Source: a virus
IMG/VR virus record: IMGVR_UViG_3300046515_000179
Location: 1-31,370 of that record
Length of the DNA: 31,370 nt
Reading direction: 5' to 3' (one strand)
Positions within the stretch are counted from its first letter, which is position 1; each line of letters starts with the position of its first letter. A program made the position numbers and the translations under genes. Positions 22,791 through 29,063 of the stretch are shown here, one piece after another. Under the pieces are notes generated by a model. That model was given only the letters and a program-made list of their open reading frames with translations. It was not told the origin of the DNA and made no database searches.

Positions 22791-23271
22791 CAGTGCGATC
22801 CTCCATCGCCTGCCGCGCACCGGCCATGATGCCGAGGATCTCTCGGATCACATCCATGCCCTGCTTTTCAAGGTCAAGGACTTCGTGAAGCTCCCAGACA
22901 TTGTCGGCAGCGCCGTCGTGCATCGCGGCAACGAACTCACCGGTCTCGCCGAGCAACTTGCCAACCGCTTTCAAGGCATCACGTGTCGCCGGTACCGGCA
23001 CAGGGCGATACCAGACTGCACCCGCCGGACGCATCAGCGCATCGAGCAGGCGGGCATCGCCAGTCAGCCTGATCAGCTCTTCCAGCTCATCAGGATTCAG
23101 CCAACGGCGCTCCTCATCAAGCTTGAGTTTCTTCTGGAGGGTGTCGTTCTCCAACACCATGTCAAAGGCAAGGGCGGTGATTCCGCCCTTGTAGTCACGA
23201 CCAGCGCGATAGATCGCCTGGCGCAAAGGAAGGACCGGACCAGCGTCCGGCAAAAGATCTGTGCGACTCAT
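22783..23271 (-). CDS. Phage regulatory protein CII-like (CP76 family)
   Basis: A 162-residue regulator of the CP76/CII family. The pattern PVLPLRQAIYRAGRDYKGGI, ALAFDMVLENDTLQKKL and LNPDELEELIRLTGDARLLD contains the DNA-binding helices. I start at ATG 23271 (MSRTDLLPDAG) because an AGGGG site is 9-10 nt upstream; the frame stays open to 23406 but that part carries two hairpins and lacks a site before its ATG codons. The gene is second in the leftward early operon. Function in lysis-lysogeny control is inferred from family. Confidence 0.82.
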   Translation of the reverse strand: MSRTDLLPDAGPVLPLRQAIYRAGRDYKGGITALAFDMVLENDTLQKKLKLDEERRWLNPDELEELIRLTGDARLLDALMRPAGAVWYRPVPVPATRDALKAVGKLLGETGEFVAAMHDGAADNVWELHEVLDLEKQGMDVIREILGIMAGARQAMEDRTDG

Positions 23272-23272
23272 A

Positions 23273-23295
23273 ACCGTAAATCCCCTGTTTACGGT
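23273..23295 (-). promoter_or_regulatory. Hairpin presenting the cII ribosome-binding site
   Basis: On the minus strand ACCGTAAA, loop CAGGGGA, TTTACGGT forms a perfect 8-bp stem whose loop contains the Shine-Dalgarno AGGGGA, and the stem ends one base before the ATG at 23271. It can act as an RNA switch or as a protein site on DNA. Confidence 0.65.
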
Positions 23296-23367
23296 GTAGC
23301 CATAGTCCAGGGTAAACCCTATCCTACGACCACGACCGATGTGCATGTGCTGTGTGTCGTCGTAGCT

Positions 23368-23401
23368 GAGCTGGGGGATCTTTGGTGAGAGGCCCCAGCT
23401 C
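23368..23401 (-). other. Conserved-loop hairpin, copy D (cro-cII gap)
   Basis: On the minus strand a perfect 9-bp stem GAGCTGGGG / CCCCAGCTC closes a 16-nt loop CCTCTCACCAAAGATC. The loop core is shared with copies at 24629, 26546 and 27412, whereas the stem is not. It is in the leader between cro and cII, where lambda has nutR. Confidence 0.78.
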
Positions 23402-23411
23402 GGCACCTTTG

Positions 23412-23669
23412 TTAAGCAGCTTTTGATTCCTGAAGGTCTTGCGGTACGCAGAAGACATCAGGGCGAAGTCGAAACCGAGAAACACCGGTCATCAACTCGG
23501 CCCGAACCACTAGCTCCGCGGGCAAATACCCCCGCTTCAACCAATACGAGACGATCTGCTGAGAAACCACACGTCCCGGGCTCGACATGACCTGCGCGAA
23601 GGCGACCTGACCTTTGGCCGCCTCGACAGCTTCAACCAGCGCTAAGCGCATCTCATTAGAGTGGTTCAT
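23412..23669 (-). CDS. Cro-like / YdaS-type DNA-binding protein
   Basis: An 85-residue protein divergent from the CI gene. The helix-turn-helix region GRVVSQQIVSYWLKRGYLPA followed by AELVVRAELMTGVSRFRLRP and DVF is the YdaS/Cro pattern, in which LRPD(V/I)F ends the domain. It is the first gene of the leftward early operon and expected to repress from the operators in the 106-bp gap 23670-23775. GAGG is 6-7 nt upstream of the start. Gene length is normal. Confidence 0.87.
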   Translation of the reverse strand: MNHSNEMRLALVEAVEAAKGQVAFAQVMSSPGRVVSQQIVSYWLKRGYLPAELVVRAELMTGVSRFRLRPDVFCVPQDLQESKAA

Positions 23670-23700
23670 GGGGACCTCAAAGCAGAAAGTACAAACAGAA

Positions 23701-23730
23701 ATTACAGCTAAATTTGTATTTGCGCAACAA
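23701..23730 (-). promoter_or_regulatory. Leftward early promoter (cro)
   Basis: On the minus strand a -35 like TTGTTG (23725-23730), 18-nt spacer and -10 TGTAAT (23701-23706) lie in front of cro. The -10 overlaps operator 23703-23718, so CI binding would block it. The -35 is poor; the call rests on position and operator overlap. Confidence 0.6.
23703..23718. promoter_or_regulatory. CI/Cro operator O1, 16-bp
   Basis: TACAGCTAAATTTGTA: outer half-sites TACA and TGTA in a 16-bp frame, overlapping the leftward promoter -10. The same spacing recurs at 23750 and 24605. Confidence 0.7.
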
Positions 23731-23739
23731 ATTAGCGTG

Positions 23740-23769
23740 TTGGATGGAGTACAAAATCATTTGTATTAT
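23740..23769 (+). promoter_or_regulatory. Promoter of cI, probably making leaderless mRNA
   Basis: -35 TTGGAT (23740-23745), 18-nt spacer, -10 TATTAT (23764-23769). The expected start point falls at or next to the ATG at 23776, with no ribosome-binding site at a usable distance, as with lambda PRM. An operator (23750-23765) is inside the promoter, allowing self-repression. Confidence 0.6.
23750..23765. promoter_or_regulatory. CI/Cro operator O2, 16-bp
   Basis: TACAAAATCATTTGTA is a 6+6 perfect inverted repeat with 4-bp centre, located between the -35 and -10 of the cI promoter. It is the best match of the operator set. Confidence 0.78.
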
Positions 23770-23775
23770 TCAGGG

Positions 23776-24525
23776 ATGACTAAAGCCTCGAAAAATCCAT
23801 CTGCCGTAGCAGCCTTATTCAAGGCTCGCCGAAAACAACTCAAGCTCAGCCAGGTAGCACTTGCTGAGAAGGTGAGGTCCCTCTTGGGGCCAGAAGAAAC
23901 CTTCAGCCAGCAGACCTACGCAGCTTTCGAAGCCGGCGACACCAAAAACACGCGTTTCGCCATTCAGATAGCCCAGGTACTCGGCATCTCTATAGATGAA
24001 GTTGCCGCACTCAATGGCGAACAAAAGACATCATCCGCTCCTGAGGCGGTCATGCTCGGCCCAATTGAAGTTTGGGATGACGAGACGCCGCTAGATGACG
24101 ATGAAATCGAGGTTCCATTGCTCAAGGAAGTACAGCTTTCGGCGGGAAATGGCAGAGCCGTTACTCAGGACCACGTGAGATCAAAGCTTCGCTTCGGCAA
24201 AATCTCGCTGCGCAGGCAAGGAGTCGAACCCGACAACGCAGTCTGCGTCACGGTGTATGGCAACAGCATGGAACCGGTACTTCCAAACGGCAGTACGGTC
24301 GGCGTTGATCAAGGGAAAAAAGAGTTTAAGGATGGGGACATTTATGCGATCAGTCATAACGATGAGCTACGCGTAAAAATGCTCTATCGCTTACCCCTCG
24401 GCGGGATCAGGATGCGAAGTTTCAACAGAGACGAGTACCCCGACGAGGAATACACCCAGGAAAGAATTCGCTCGGAATCGATAATCATCATTGGCAGAGT
24501 GTTCTGGTATTCAGTCCTTCGCTGA
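23776..24525 (+). CDS. CI-type phage repressor (HTH + S24 peptidase)
   Basis: A 249-residue LexA/CI-like repressor. The N-terminal HTH (residues about 11-75) has ARRKQLKLSQVALAEKV and QQTYAAFEAGDTKN. The C-terminal S24 domain has the Ser nucleophile in VYGNSMEPVL (Ser164), the Lys in ELRVKMLYR (Lys201), and a likely self-cleavage Ala-Gly bond in LSAGNGRA (123-124), so RecA-dependent induction is expected. ATG 23776 is preferred over in-frame upstream starts because the upstream part would read through the operators. It maintains lysogeny and is divergent from cro. The operators are at 23703, 23750 and 24605. Confidence 0.94.
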   Translation: MTKASKNPSAVAALFKARRKQLKLSQVALAEKVRSLLGPEETFSQQTYAAFEAGDTKNTRFAIQIAQVLGISIDEVAALNGEQKTSSAPEAVMLGPIEVWDDETPLDDDEIEVPLLKEVQLSAGNGRAVTQDHVRSKLRFGKISLRRQGVEPDNAVCVTVYGNSMEPVLPNGSTVGVDQGKKEFKDGDIYAISHNDELRVKMLYRLPLGGIRMRSFNRDEYPDEEYTQERIRSESIIIIGRVFWYSVLR

Positions 24526-24536
24526 CACTCCCAAAT

Positions 24537-24565
24537 AAAAAGCCCGCATCAAGCGGGTTTTTTTT
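24537..24565 (+). terminator. Terminator after cI
   Basis: AAAAGCCCGC, loop ATCAA, GCGGGTTTTTTTT. A CCCGC/GCGGG stem with flanking A and T tracts ends the cI transcript before the rightward promoter at 24595. Confidence 0.88.
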
Positions 24566-24580
24566 CACCCAAAACCAGAA

Positions 24581-24596
24581 TACAAATTTACCTGTT
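24581..24596. promoter_or_regulatory. Weak operator half-set, 16-bp
   Basis: TACAAATTTACCTGTT has TACA and TGTT eight bases apart, a degenerate form of the TACA(N8)TGTA operator, ending on the first two bases of the -35 of the rightward promoter. Confidence 0.45.
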
Positions 24597-24622
24597 GACC
24601 ATATTACAAATTGAATTGTAGT
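24595..24622 (+). promoter_or_regulatory. Rightward early promoter
   Basis: -35 TTGACC (24595-24600), 16-nt spacer, -10 TGTAGT (24617-24622). It is covered by operator 24605-24620, so it is expected to be off in the lysogen and on after CI cleavage. The start point is predicted near 24629, exactly where hairpin copy A begins. Confidence 0.7.
24605..24620. promoter_or_regulatory. CI/Cro operator O3, 16-bp
   Basis: TACAAATTGAATTGTA: TACAA and TTGTA half-sites in the same 16-bp frame as O1 and O2, between -35 and -10 of the rightward promoter. Confidence 0.75.
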
Positions 24623-24628
24623 CTTGTT

Positions 24629-24657
24629 CTCGTACCCCTCTCACCAAAGAGTACGAG
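24629..24657 (+). other. Conserved-loop hairpin, copy A (5' end of rightward transcript)
   Basis: Stem CTCGTAC / GTACGAG (7 bp, perfect) closes a 15-nt loop CCCTCTCACCAAAGA. The stem ends two bases before the ATG at 24660 and begins at the predicted transcription start, so the mRNA would open with this hairpin. It also covers the place where a ribosome-binding site should be. Confidence 0.78.
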
Positions 24658-24659
24658 CC

Positions 24660-24860
24660 ATGCAAACCACACAGCACAGCAACACCCGTTGCCCGGTCTA
24701 TCTGCACCCGTCGGCGTGCAGTAGCCGGGCTGCCGTCGAAGCCATCCAGCGCCAAACCGGCTTACTGGTAATCACCAGCCCTAAAGGCCGTCCCGCGGCT
24801 GTCGAGCCATCCAACTCCGTCACCGACAGTTCGTGGCCATTCGGGGGCGACGCAGCATGA
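24660..24860 (+). CDS. Small protein of unknown function, first gene of the rightward operon
   Basis: A 66-residue protein, MQTTQHSNTRCPVYLHPSAC at the start and a 20-residue helix-like AAVEAIQRQTGLLVITSPKG segment. I do not recognise it. It starts 2 nt after a strong hairpin and has no clear Shine-Dalgarno, so translation may depend on opening of that hairpin. It overlaps the next gene by 4 bases (ATGA). Confidence 0.6.
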   Translation: MQTTQHSNTRCPVYLHPSACSSRAAVEAIQRQTGLLVITSPKGRPAAVEPSNSVTDSSWPFGGDAA

Positions 24861-25228
24861 ATAGCTATCTCATCCCCCTCGCAAAACAAGATCTGTTGCA
24901 CCACATGCTGCAAGTCGGCGGCGCAGCCGTATGCCCTCTCCAACGACCTGAGCAAACCATCCACGCGAAATTTGAAGTCGAGCTCACCGAGTCCACCGCA
25001 GTCATCAACGTTGACCTGGGCGGCCTTACCGGTGAATTGACGCTCAAGCGCGCGGATCGGGCCAACCACCTGCACCTGCGGGAGTTCATTCAGGACATTG
25101 CGAATGGCCGAATCGAGTCTGCGCAACCCGCACCACCAGGCCAGATCGGCCGCTTGGCGCAGATCGATCAAGCGCTGGCCGACTCGGAAGCATTGCTAGA
25201 CCGCGTTCGCAAACTGATCGCAGCCTGA
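24857..25228 (+). CDS. Conserved hypothetical phage protein
   Basis: A 123-residue protein starting MNSYLIPLAKQDLLHHMLQV. A beta-rich half (HAKFEVELTESTAVINVDLG) is followed by a C-terminal helical region (IGRLAQIDQALADSEALLDR). No known domain is recognised. It is coupled to the previous gene by ATGA and followed by the KilAC-like gene after 10 bases. Such genes accompany the early rightward operons of Pseudomonas phages. Confidence 0.65.
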   Translation: MNSYLIPLAKQDLLHHMLQVGGAAVCPLQRPEQTIHAKFEVELTESTAVINVDLGGLTGELTLKRADRANHLHLREFIQDIANGRIESAQPAPPGQIGRLAQIDQALADSEALLDRVRKLIAA

Positions 25229-25238
25229 GGACAGCGCC

Positions 25239-25520
25239 ATGAACCGCACCCTGGATGAAACCGCCGCCGTACTCGGTCTCAAACCCCGCAAATTTCGCAG
25301 CCAGCTGCGCGAGCTCCGTGTTTTGACCCAAAGCGGCGAGCTCGCCAGCCAGCATCGCGATCGTGGCCACCTGTTCTCCGATCCACGCAGCCGCTGGAAC
25401 GACAACATCAAAGGCTACAGCCACTACGCAGTAGTGATGGTGACTGAGCGCGGCGTCGAGTGGCTGGCAAAGCAGCTCGGCATCGGCATCAAGGCACAGA
25501 ACAAGGATGCTGCAGCATGA
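25239..25520 (+). CDS. KilAC/ANT-like DNA-binding protein, probable
   Basis: A 93-residue protein: an N-terminal winged-helix-like unit (DETAAVLGLKPRKFRSQLRE, LRVLTQSGELASQHRDRGHL) and a C-terminal strand-helix (SHYAVVMVTERGVEWLAKQL). This matches the C-terminal antirepressor (ANT/KilAC) module without an N-terminal partner. Antirepressors counter CI, which would fit its place in an early operon, but the activity is inferred. GAGGA precedes the ATG by 8 nt. Confidence 0.68.
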   Translation: MNRTLDETAAVLGLKPRKFRSQLRELRVLTQSGELASQHRDRGHLFSDPRSRWNDNIKGYSHYAVVMVTERGVEWLAKQLGIGIKAQNKDAAA

Positions 25521-25900
25521 AAACAAACTACTTCAACGCATACACCCAGGCCCTCGGCGCCCTACGGTTGATCCCGATTTATCTGGACAGCCCGGGCGTG
25601 GTCAGTCGAGCCACGCTCATCGGCGCCGCCAGCGAAGCCATTGACCTGCTGGGCAACATTCCCTGCCGCACTCTGGAACTGGCCGAAGTCTTTCGCTGCG
25701 TCAACGCCGTGATTCAAGAAGGCCAGGTGGCGTACGTCACCCCAACCAACTCACCGGAATACCCATTCGGCGCCGTAGTCGCTGACGACAAGGGCCGGAT
25801 CTGCGCTGCTGCCATGGGCAAAAGCAAAGAAGGCCTTGCCGAAATGATCCGCCTGAAGTTGGTGCCCCGATCGGAGGGGCACGGGGAGGAAGCCGCGTGA
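25517..25900 (+). CDS. Conserved hypothetical phage protein
   Basis: A 127-residue protein beginning MKTNYFNAYTQALGALRLIP. It has a helical N-terminal half and a strand-rich centre (QVAYVTPTNSPEYPFGAVVA) and ends in a Gly/Glu-rich tail. No domain is recognised. It is linked by 4-base overlaps to both neighbours (KilAC-like and PrtN-like), so it is in the same translational chain. Confidence 0.6.
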   Translation: MKTNYFNAYTQALGALRLIPIYLDSPGVVSRATLIGAASEAIDLLGNIPCRTLELAEVFRCVNAVIQEGQVAYVTPTNSPEYPFGAVVADDKGRICAAAMGKSKEGLAEMIRLKLVPRSEGHGEEAA

Positions 25901-26139
25901 GCAACACACTTGACCAATTGCGTCGCCAGTTCGCCACACCCTGCCCGACGCTGTCGGCGGTACGCGAACAATACTTCCCGCACATCCGGACCGACCGCTA
26001 TCTGCTGACGGAAATCAAGGCCGGGCGCATCGCGCTGGTGGTAAAGCGCCTGCACGGGTCCGCACGCGCACAACGCGTGGTGTACCTGCACGACCTGGCC
26101 GACTTCCTCGACGCCCAAGCAACCAAGGAAGCAGCCTGA
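25897..26139 (+). CDS. PrtN-like (pyocin activator family) protein 1
   Basis: An 80-residue protein starting at GTG 25897 with GGAGG 8-9 nt upstream. It has the PrtN pattern VREQYFPHIRTDRYLLTEIK, AGRIALVVKRLHGSARAQ and VVYLHDLADFLDAQ, which is a small wing-like DNA-binding fold. PrtN in P. aeruginosa activates pyocin genes; here it is prophage-borne and its targets are unknown. A second member lies at 29060-29335. The frame overlaps the preceding gene by 4 bases. Confidence 0.78.
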   Translation: MSNTLDQLRRQFATPCPTLSAVREQYFPHIRTDRYLLTEIKAGRIALVVKRLHGSARAQRVVYLHDLADFLDAQATKEAA

Positions 26140-26198
26140 CTCACCGGTGACCCCTGCCGACCAGGGGCAAACAACTCGCACTCAATGAGGCACAGCAC

Positions 26199-26543
26199 AT
26201 GAGCAAAGCACGCCCCTTCATCGACACGCTACGAGACATCGAGGCCGGCGGCCTACTCGATGAATTGAGCGAGGCCCAGTACAGCCTGATCGATGCCATT
26301 CGCCTGTCCGGCAAAGCCGGCAAGCTGGTGATCGAACTGAACTACAAGCCCGACGGGCGCGGCCAGATGAACATCAAGGCTGACGTCAAAGTGAAGGAAC
26401 CGGCTCTGTCCCGCGGTACTTCCCTGTTCTTCCTGACCCCCGAGGGCAACCTCACCCGCCGCGACCCACGGCAGCAAGACTTGCAGCTTCGCCCTGTGAT
26501 TGAAGAGGACAGCCCTGCAAGCCTTCGCAACGTTTCGCAGTAA
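26199..26543 (+). CDS. Conserved hypothetical phage protein
   Basis: A 114-residue protein: MSKARPFIDTLRDIEAGGLL, then ELSEAQYSLIDAIRLSGKAG and KLVIELNYKPDGRGQMNIKA, forming helices followed by a beta hairpin with a charged end. No family is recognised by me. GAGG is upstream of ATG 26199. It is followed after a 28-base gap, which holds motif copy B, by the DUF2303 gene. Confidence 0.68.
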   Translation: MSKARPFIDTLRDIEAGGLLDELSEAQYSLIDAIRLSGKAGKLVIELNYKPDGRGQMNIKADVKVKEPALSRGTSLFFLTPEGNLTRRDPRQQDLQLRPVIEEDSPASLRNVSQ

Positions 26544-26545
26544 AG

Positions 26546-26557
26546 CCTCTCACCAAA
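26546..26557 (+). other. Conserved-loop motif, copy B (no stem seen)
   Basis: CCTCTCACCAAA is identical to the core of the hairpin loops at 23368, 24629 and 27412, but I see no flanking pairing here. It lies between two genes, directly in front of the GGAG site of the DUF2303 gene. Confidence 0.6.
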
Positions 26558-26571
26558 ATGGAGCACATCCA

Positions 26572-27393
26572 ATGCAGCAAGCAATTCAACATCTCGTGAC
26601 CCTAGCCCAAGCCCTGGGCAAACCGATTGACCATGACGATCTGGCCGCACCATTCGCTCTGATTCCCGACGGCGTTGACATTAAGTCTCTGGAACATCTG
26701 CAACATGCACCAACGCGTGTCCGCCAGAAAATCACCGTGCTTGATGCCGACAGCTTCATTGCCTACGTCAACCGATTTGCTACTGCGGCAACTGCGGTCT
26801 TCTGCAATGGACCCGAAGGCCGCACATTCTCGGCGGTGATCGACTACCACCAACCCGATTTGCCAGCCTGGAGCGATCACACCGCAACCTATTGCTGCCC
26901 TATCACGGTCGAGTGGGGCCGCTGGAAAGCCGGCGATCGCAAGCGCATGGACCAGGCCACATTCGCCGAGTTTGTTGAAGAGAATGTGAAAGACATCGTC
27001 GTACCGGACGACACACCAACAGCGCCAAGCGCCGCCGACATGCTGGAGATCAGCAGAACACTGGAAGCGAAGAAGAACATTTCATTCCGCCAAGGCACTC
27101 GACTGGACAACGGCCAGGTCCAGTTGACCTACAACGAAGAAATCGACGGCCGTGCCGGCGAGACCGGACAGCTCAACATTCCCGAACAGTTTTTCATCGG
27201 CGTGAAACCTTTCCTCGGCGGTGACGCCTTCTGCGTCCCCGCGCGCTTTCGCTATCGAATTGTCGATAGCCGCCTGCAAATGTGGTTCGAGCTGGTACGA
27301 CCAGAAAAAGTACTGGAAGAAGCCTATAACGCGGTCCGCACAAAGATCAAAGGCGCGATCAACGACGTACCACTGTACGAAGCAACCCGGTAA
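26572..27393 (+). CDS. DUF2303 family protein
   Basis: A 273-residue protein of the DUF2303 family, often found in early operons of phages of Gram-negatives. It starts MQQAIQHLVTLAQALGKPID and has DGVDIKSLEHLQHAPTRVRQ, a central FCNGPEGRTFSAVIDYHQPD and a C-terminal GDAFCVPARFRYRIVDSRLQ segment. ATG 26572 with GGAG 9 nt upstream is preferred to the in-frame ATG at 26500. Function unknown; it may act near DNA or recombination proteins in other phages, but I cannot say here. Confidence 0.87.
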   Translation: MQQAIQHLVTLAQALGKPIDHDDLAAPFALIPDGVDIKSLEHLQHAPTRVRQKITVLDADSFIAYVNRFATAATAVFCNGPEGRTFSAVIDYHQPDLPAWSDHTATYCCPITVEWGRWKAGDRKRMDQATFAEFVEENVKDIVVPDDTPTAPSAADMLEISRTLEAKKNISFRQGTRLDNGQVQLTYNEEIDGRAGETGQLNIPEQFFIGVKPFLGGDAFCVPARFRYRIVDSRLQMWFELVRPEKVLEEAYNAVRTKIKGAINDVPLYEATR

Positions 27394-27411
27394 CTAACCC
27401 CGAAGCTAAAC

Positions 27412-27448
27412 CCCGCTGCCGTCCTCTCACCAAAGATCCGGCGGCGGG
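27412..27448 (+). other. Conserved-loop hairpin, copy C
   Basis: Stem CCCGCTGCCG / CGGCGGCGGG (10 bp, one U-G pair in RNA) closes a 17-nt loop TCCTCTCACCAAAGATC. It lies in the 76-base gap between the DUF2303 gene and the next gene. Confidence 0.78.
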
Positions 27449-27469
27449 CTCTACCGAGGATCACAGCAC

Positions 27470-28117
27470 ATGCAAACTCAACACTTGATTATCCTTGCCG
27501 GGATCGCCTTAGGGCTTGCCCTGATGGGTTACTACATCCGCAAGATCATCCTGCGAGCCTTCGACCGGCACTATGCTGCCGGGGTACATGATCACAAAAT
27601 GCAACACAGCGGACGTATCGCTGTGCTGAATTCGGACATTGCCACACTGACGCAGTTGCGCACTCGCGAGGCCCACCAGCTGGCAGACCTGCGCAAACAA
27701 ATTCATGGCATAAAAGCCACTCCGTTCATCCCGGGCGACTACCGCGACCTGATGGAAATCACCCAGTTTTTGGCACTCGCTCACCAGACCTGGAAAGCAC
27801 TGCACGGTACCGAGTCCACCCAGACACGAGCCGAACAACTGATCAAGATTTCCCGGGCCATGGCCTACCGCGTATTCCATGCCGTGGAATCAGCAGCGAA
27901 CCTCAATGTCCAGCCACTGGACACCCAGCTAATCGAATGGCTGGACAAGCGCGGCAGCTTCTACGCAGAGCCCGAGTTGAGTTCGATTAGCTTTCCCCAC
28001 GCAGCAGACACCTGGGGCTACAAGCATTTGCGCGATGCACTTCGTGAAGCCTACGAACTAGACATGAAACAGCAGGCCACGGAGATGGGGAAGCTGCCAG
28101 CGGAGGACGCCGCATGA
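27470..28117 (+). CDS. Membrane-anchored helical protein, unknown
   Basis: A 215-residue protein with an N-terminal membrane segment (residues about 6-28, LIILAGIALGLALMGYYIRK) and a helical, partly coiled-coil body (QLRTREAHQLADLRKQIHGI). The C-terminal 80 residues are globular (WLDKRGSFYAEPELSSISFP). No family recognised. GAGG is 10 nt upstream. It overlaps the HD gene by 4 bases (ATGA), so both are probably made together. Confidence 0.68.
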   Translation: MQTQHLIILAGIALGLALMGYYIRKIILRAFDRHYAAGVHDHKMQHSGRIAVLNSDIATLTQLRTREAHQLADLRKQIHGIKATPFIPGDYRDLMEITQFLALAHQTWKALHGTESTQTRAEQLIKISRAMAYRVFHAVESAANLNVQPLDTQLIEWLDKRGSFYAEPELSSISFPHAADTWGYKHLRDALREAYELDMKQQATEMGKLPAEDAA

Positions 28118-28659
28118 GCTGGATCCTTACTCACAGCGGTCGCCAGTTCGACTTGCTGCGCCCAACTGCCGCCATGATCAGTCCGAACGACATCGCCCAT
28201 GCCTTGGCCCATCTGTGCCGATTCAACGGCCACACCCGGACGCATTACAGCGTGGCGCAGCACAGCCTCTTGGTATCGAGCCTGGTCCCTGCGCAGCACC
28301 AGCTGGTGGCGCTGCTGCACGACGCAACCGAAGCTTACATCGGCGACATGACCCGCCCGTTGAAAGCCTTGCTGCCGCAATATCGCGAGGCCGAAGAAAC
28401 CATATGGCAGGCGATCTGCGCCCGATTCAATCTCGACCCGATCCTGCCCGAGTGTGTGGTGCGCGCCGACATGGTGGCACTGGCCACAGAACGCCGCGAC
28501 CTGATGCCGCAACACCACTGCGAATGGGAATGCCTGAAGGGCATCCCGGTCATGCCCGAGCGCATCACCCCGGTTCCGGCCCCAGAAGCGAGCATGCAGT
28601 TCTTCAGTCGTCTGATGGACCTGATGCAAGGTGATCACCGCCGGAGGATGAGTGCATGA
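28114..28659 (+). CDS. HD-domain phosphohydrolase (YfbR-like)
   Basis: A 181-residue HD protein. The metal residues are visible: HYSVAQHSLLV (His50 region), LLHDATEAY (His69-Asp70), and GDMTRPLK (Asp78), in the order of YfbR-type 5'-deoxynucleotidases. It probably hydrolyses nucleotides and may supply or deplete dNTPs during lytic growth, or counter a nucleotide-based defence (inference). The gene is in the accessory operon, coupled to its neighbours by 4-base overlaps. Confidence 0.85.
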   Translation: MSWILTHSGRQFDLLRPTAAMISPNDIAHALAHLCRFNGHTRTHYSVAQHSLLVSSLVPAQHQLVALLHDATEAYIGDMTRPLKALLPQYREAEETIWQAICARFNLDPILPECVVRADMVALATERRDLMPQHHCEWECLKGIPVMPERITPVPAPEASMQFFSRLMDLMQGDHRRRMSA

Positions 28660-29063
28660 CACACAAACTTTTCCCATGCCCCTTTTGCGGTAGCAGCGCT
28701 GAATTCGCCAACGACGGCGAAGGCGGCAACTGGATTGAATGCAGCCTAGGCACGTGCGGAGCAAGCACTAACATCCGCTACAGCACGATGGACGACTGCA
28801 AGGCGTTGCTTGTTCAACAGTGGAACAGACGGACCACCTCAGATGACGATTATCTTCTGGACAATGAGGCTGCCGTTGCAGCCATCGCATTCGCGCTGAA
28901 TGAGGCTTACGGCGATCTTGACGGCATCGAATTCCTTCGTTGTTGGAACGAAGGCGACTTCGACTCAGTGCGGGATCAGTGGCCCGAAGCCCCGGAAGAA
29001 GTGTTCATAGGTGCTGATCCGCTGTATCGCAAGAAAGCTGACGATCAGGAGGTCAACCCATGA
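28656..29063 (+). CDS. Lar-type restriction alleviation zinc-ribbon protein
   Basis: A 135-residue protein. The N-terminal 60 residues have the Lar pattern: CPFCGSSAEF, WIECSLGTCGAST and QQWNRR, with three Cys in the conserved order and a fourth in the first pair. Lar proteins reduce type I restriction in host cells (known for Rac prophage lar). The C-terminal half (LDNEAAVAAIAFALNEAYGD, EFLRCWNEGDFDSVRDQWPE) is extra, acidic and unfamiliar. It ends in a 4-base overlap with the second PrtN-like gene. Confidence 0.8.
   Translation: MTHKLFPCPFCGSSAEFANDGEGGNWIECSLGTCGASTNIRYSTMDDCKALLVQQWNRRTTSDDDYLLDNEAAVAAIAFALNEAYGDLDGIEFLRCWNEGDFDSVRDQWPEAPEEVFIGADPLYRKKADDQEVNP

Noticed and set aside
23272-23406. 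Longer start for the CII-like gene (ATG 23406 or 23346)
   Set aside because: The extra part includes the conserved-loop hairpin and the Shine-Dalgarno hairpin, and no ribosome-binding site precedes these codons. ATG 23271 has AGGGG at good distance. A short leader peptide cannot be excluded.
26151-26167. CCCCTG / CAGGGG hairpin as a fifth copy of the conserved-loop element
   Set aside because: Its 5-nt loop has no similarity to CCTCTCACCAAA and no T tract follows, so it is neither a copy nor a clear terminator.
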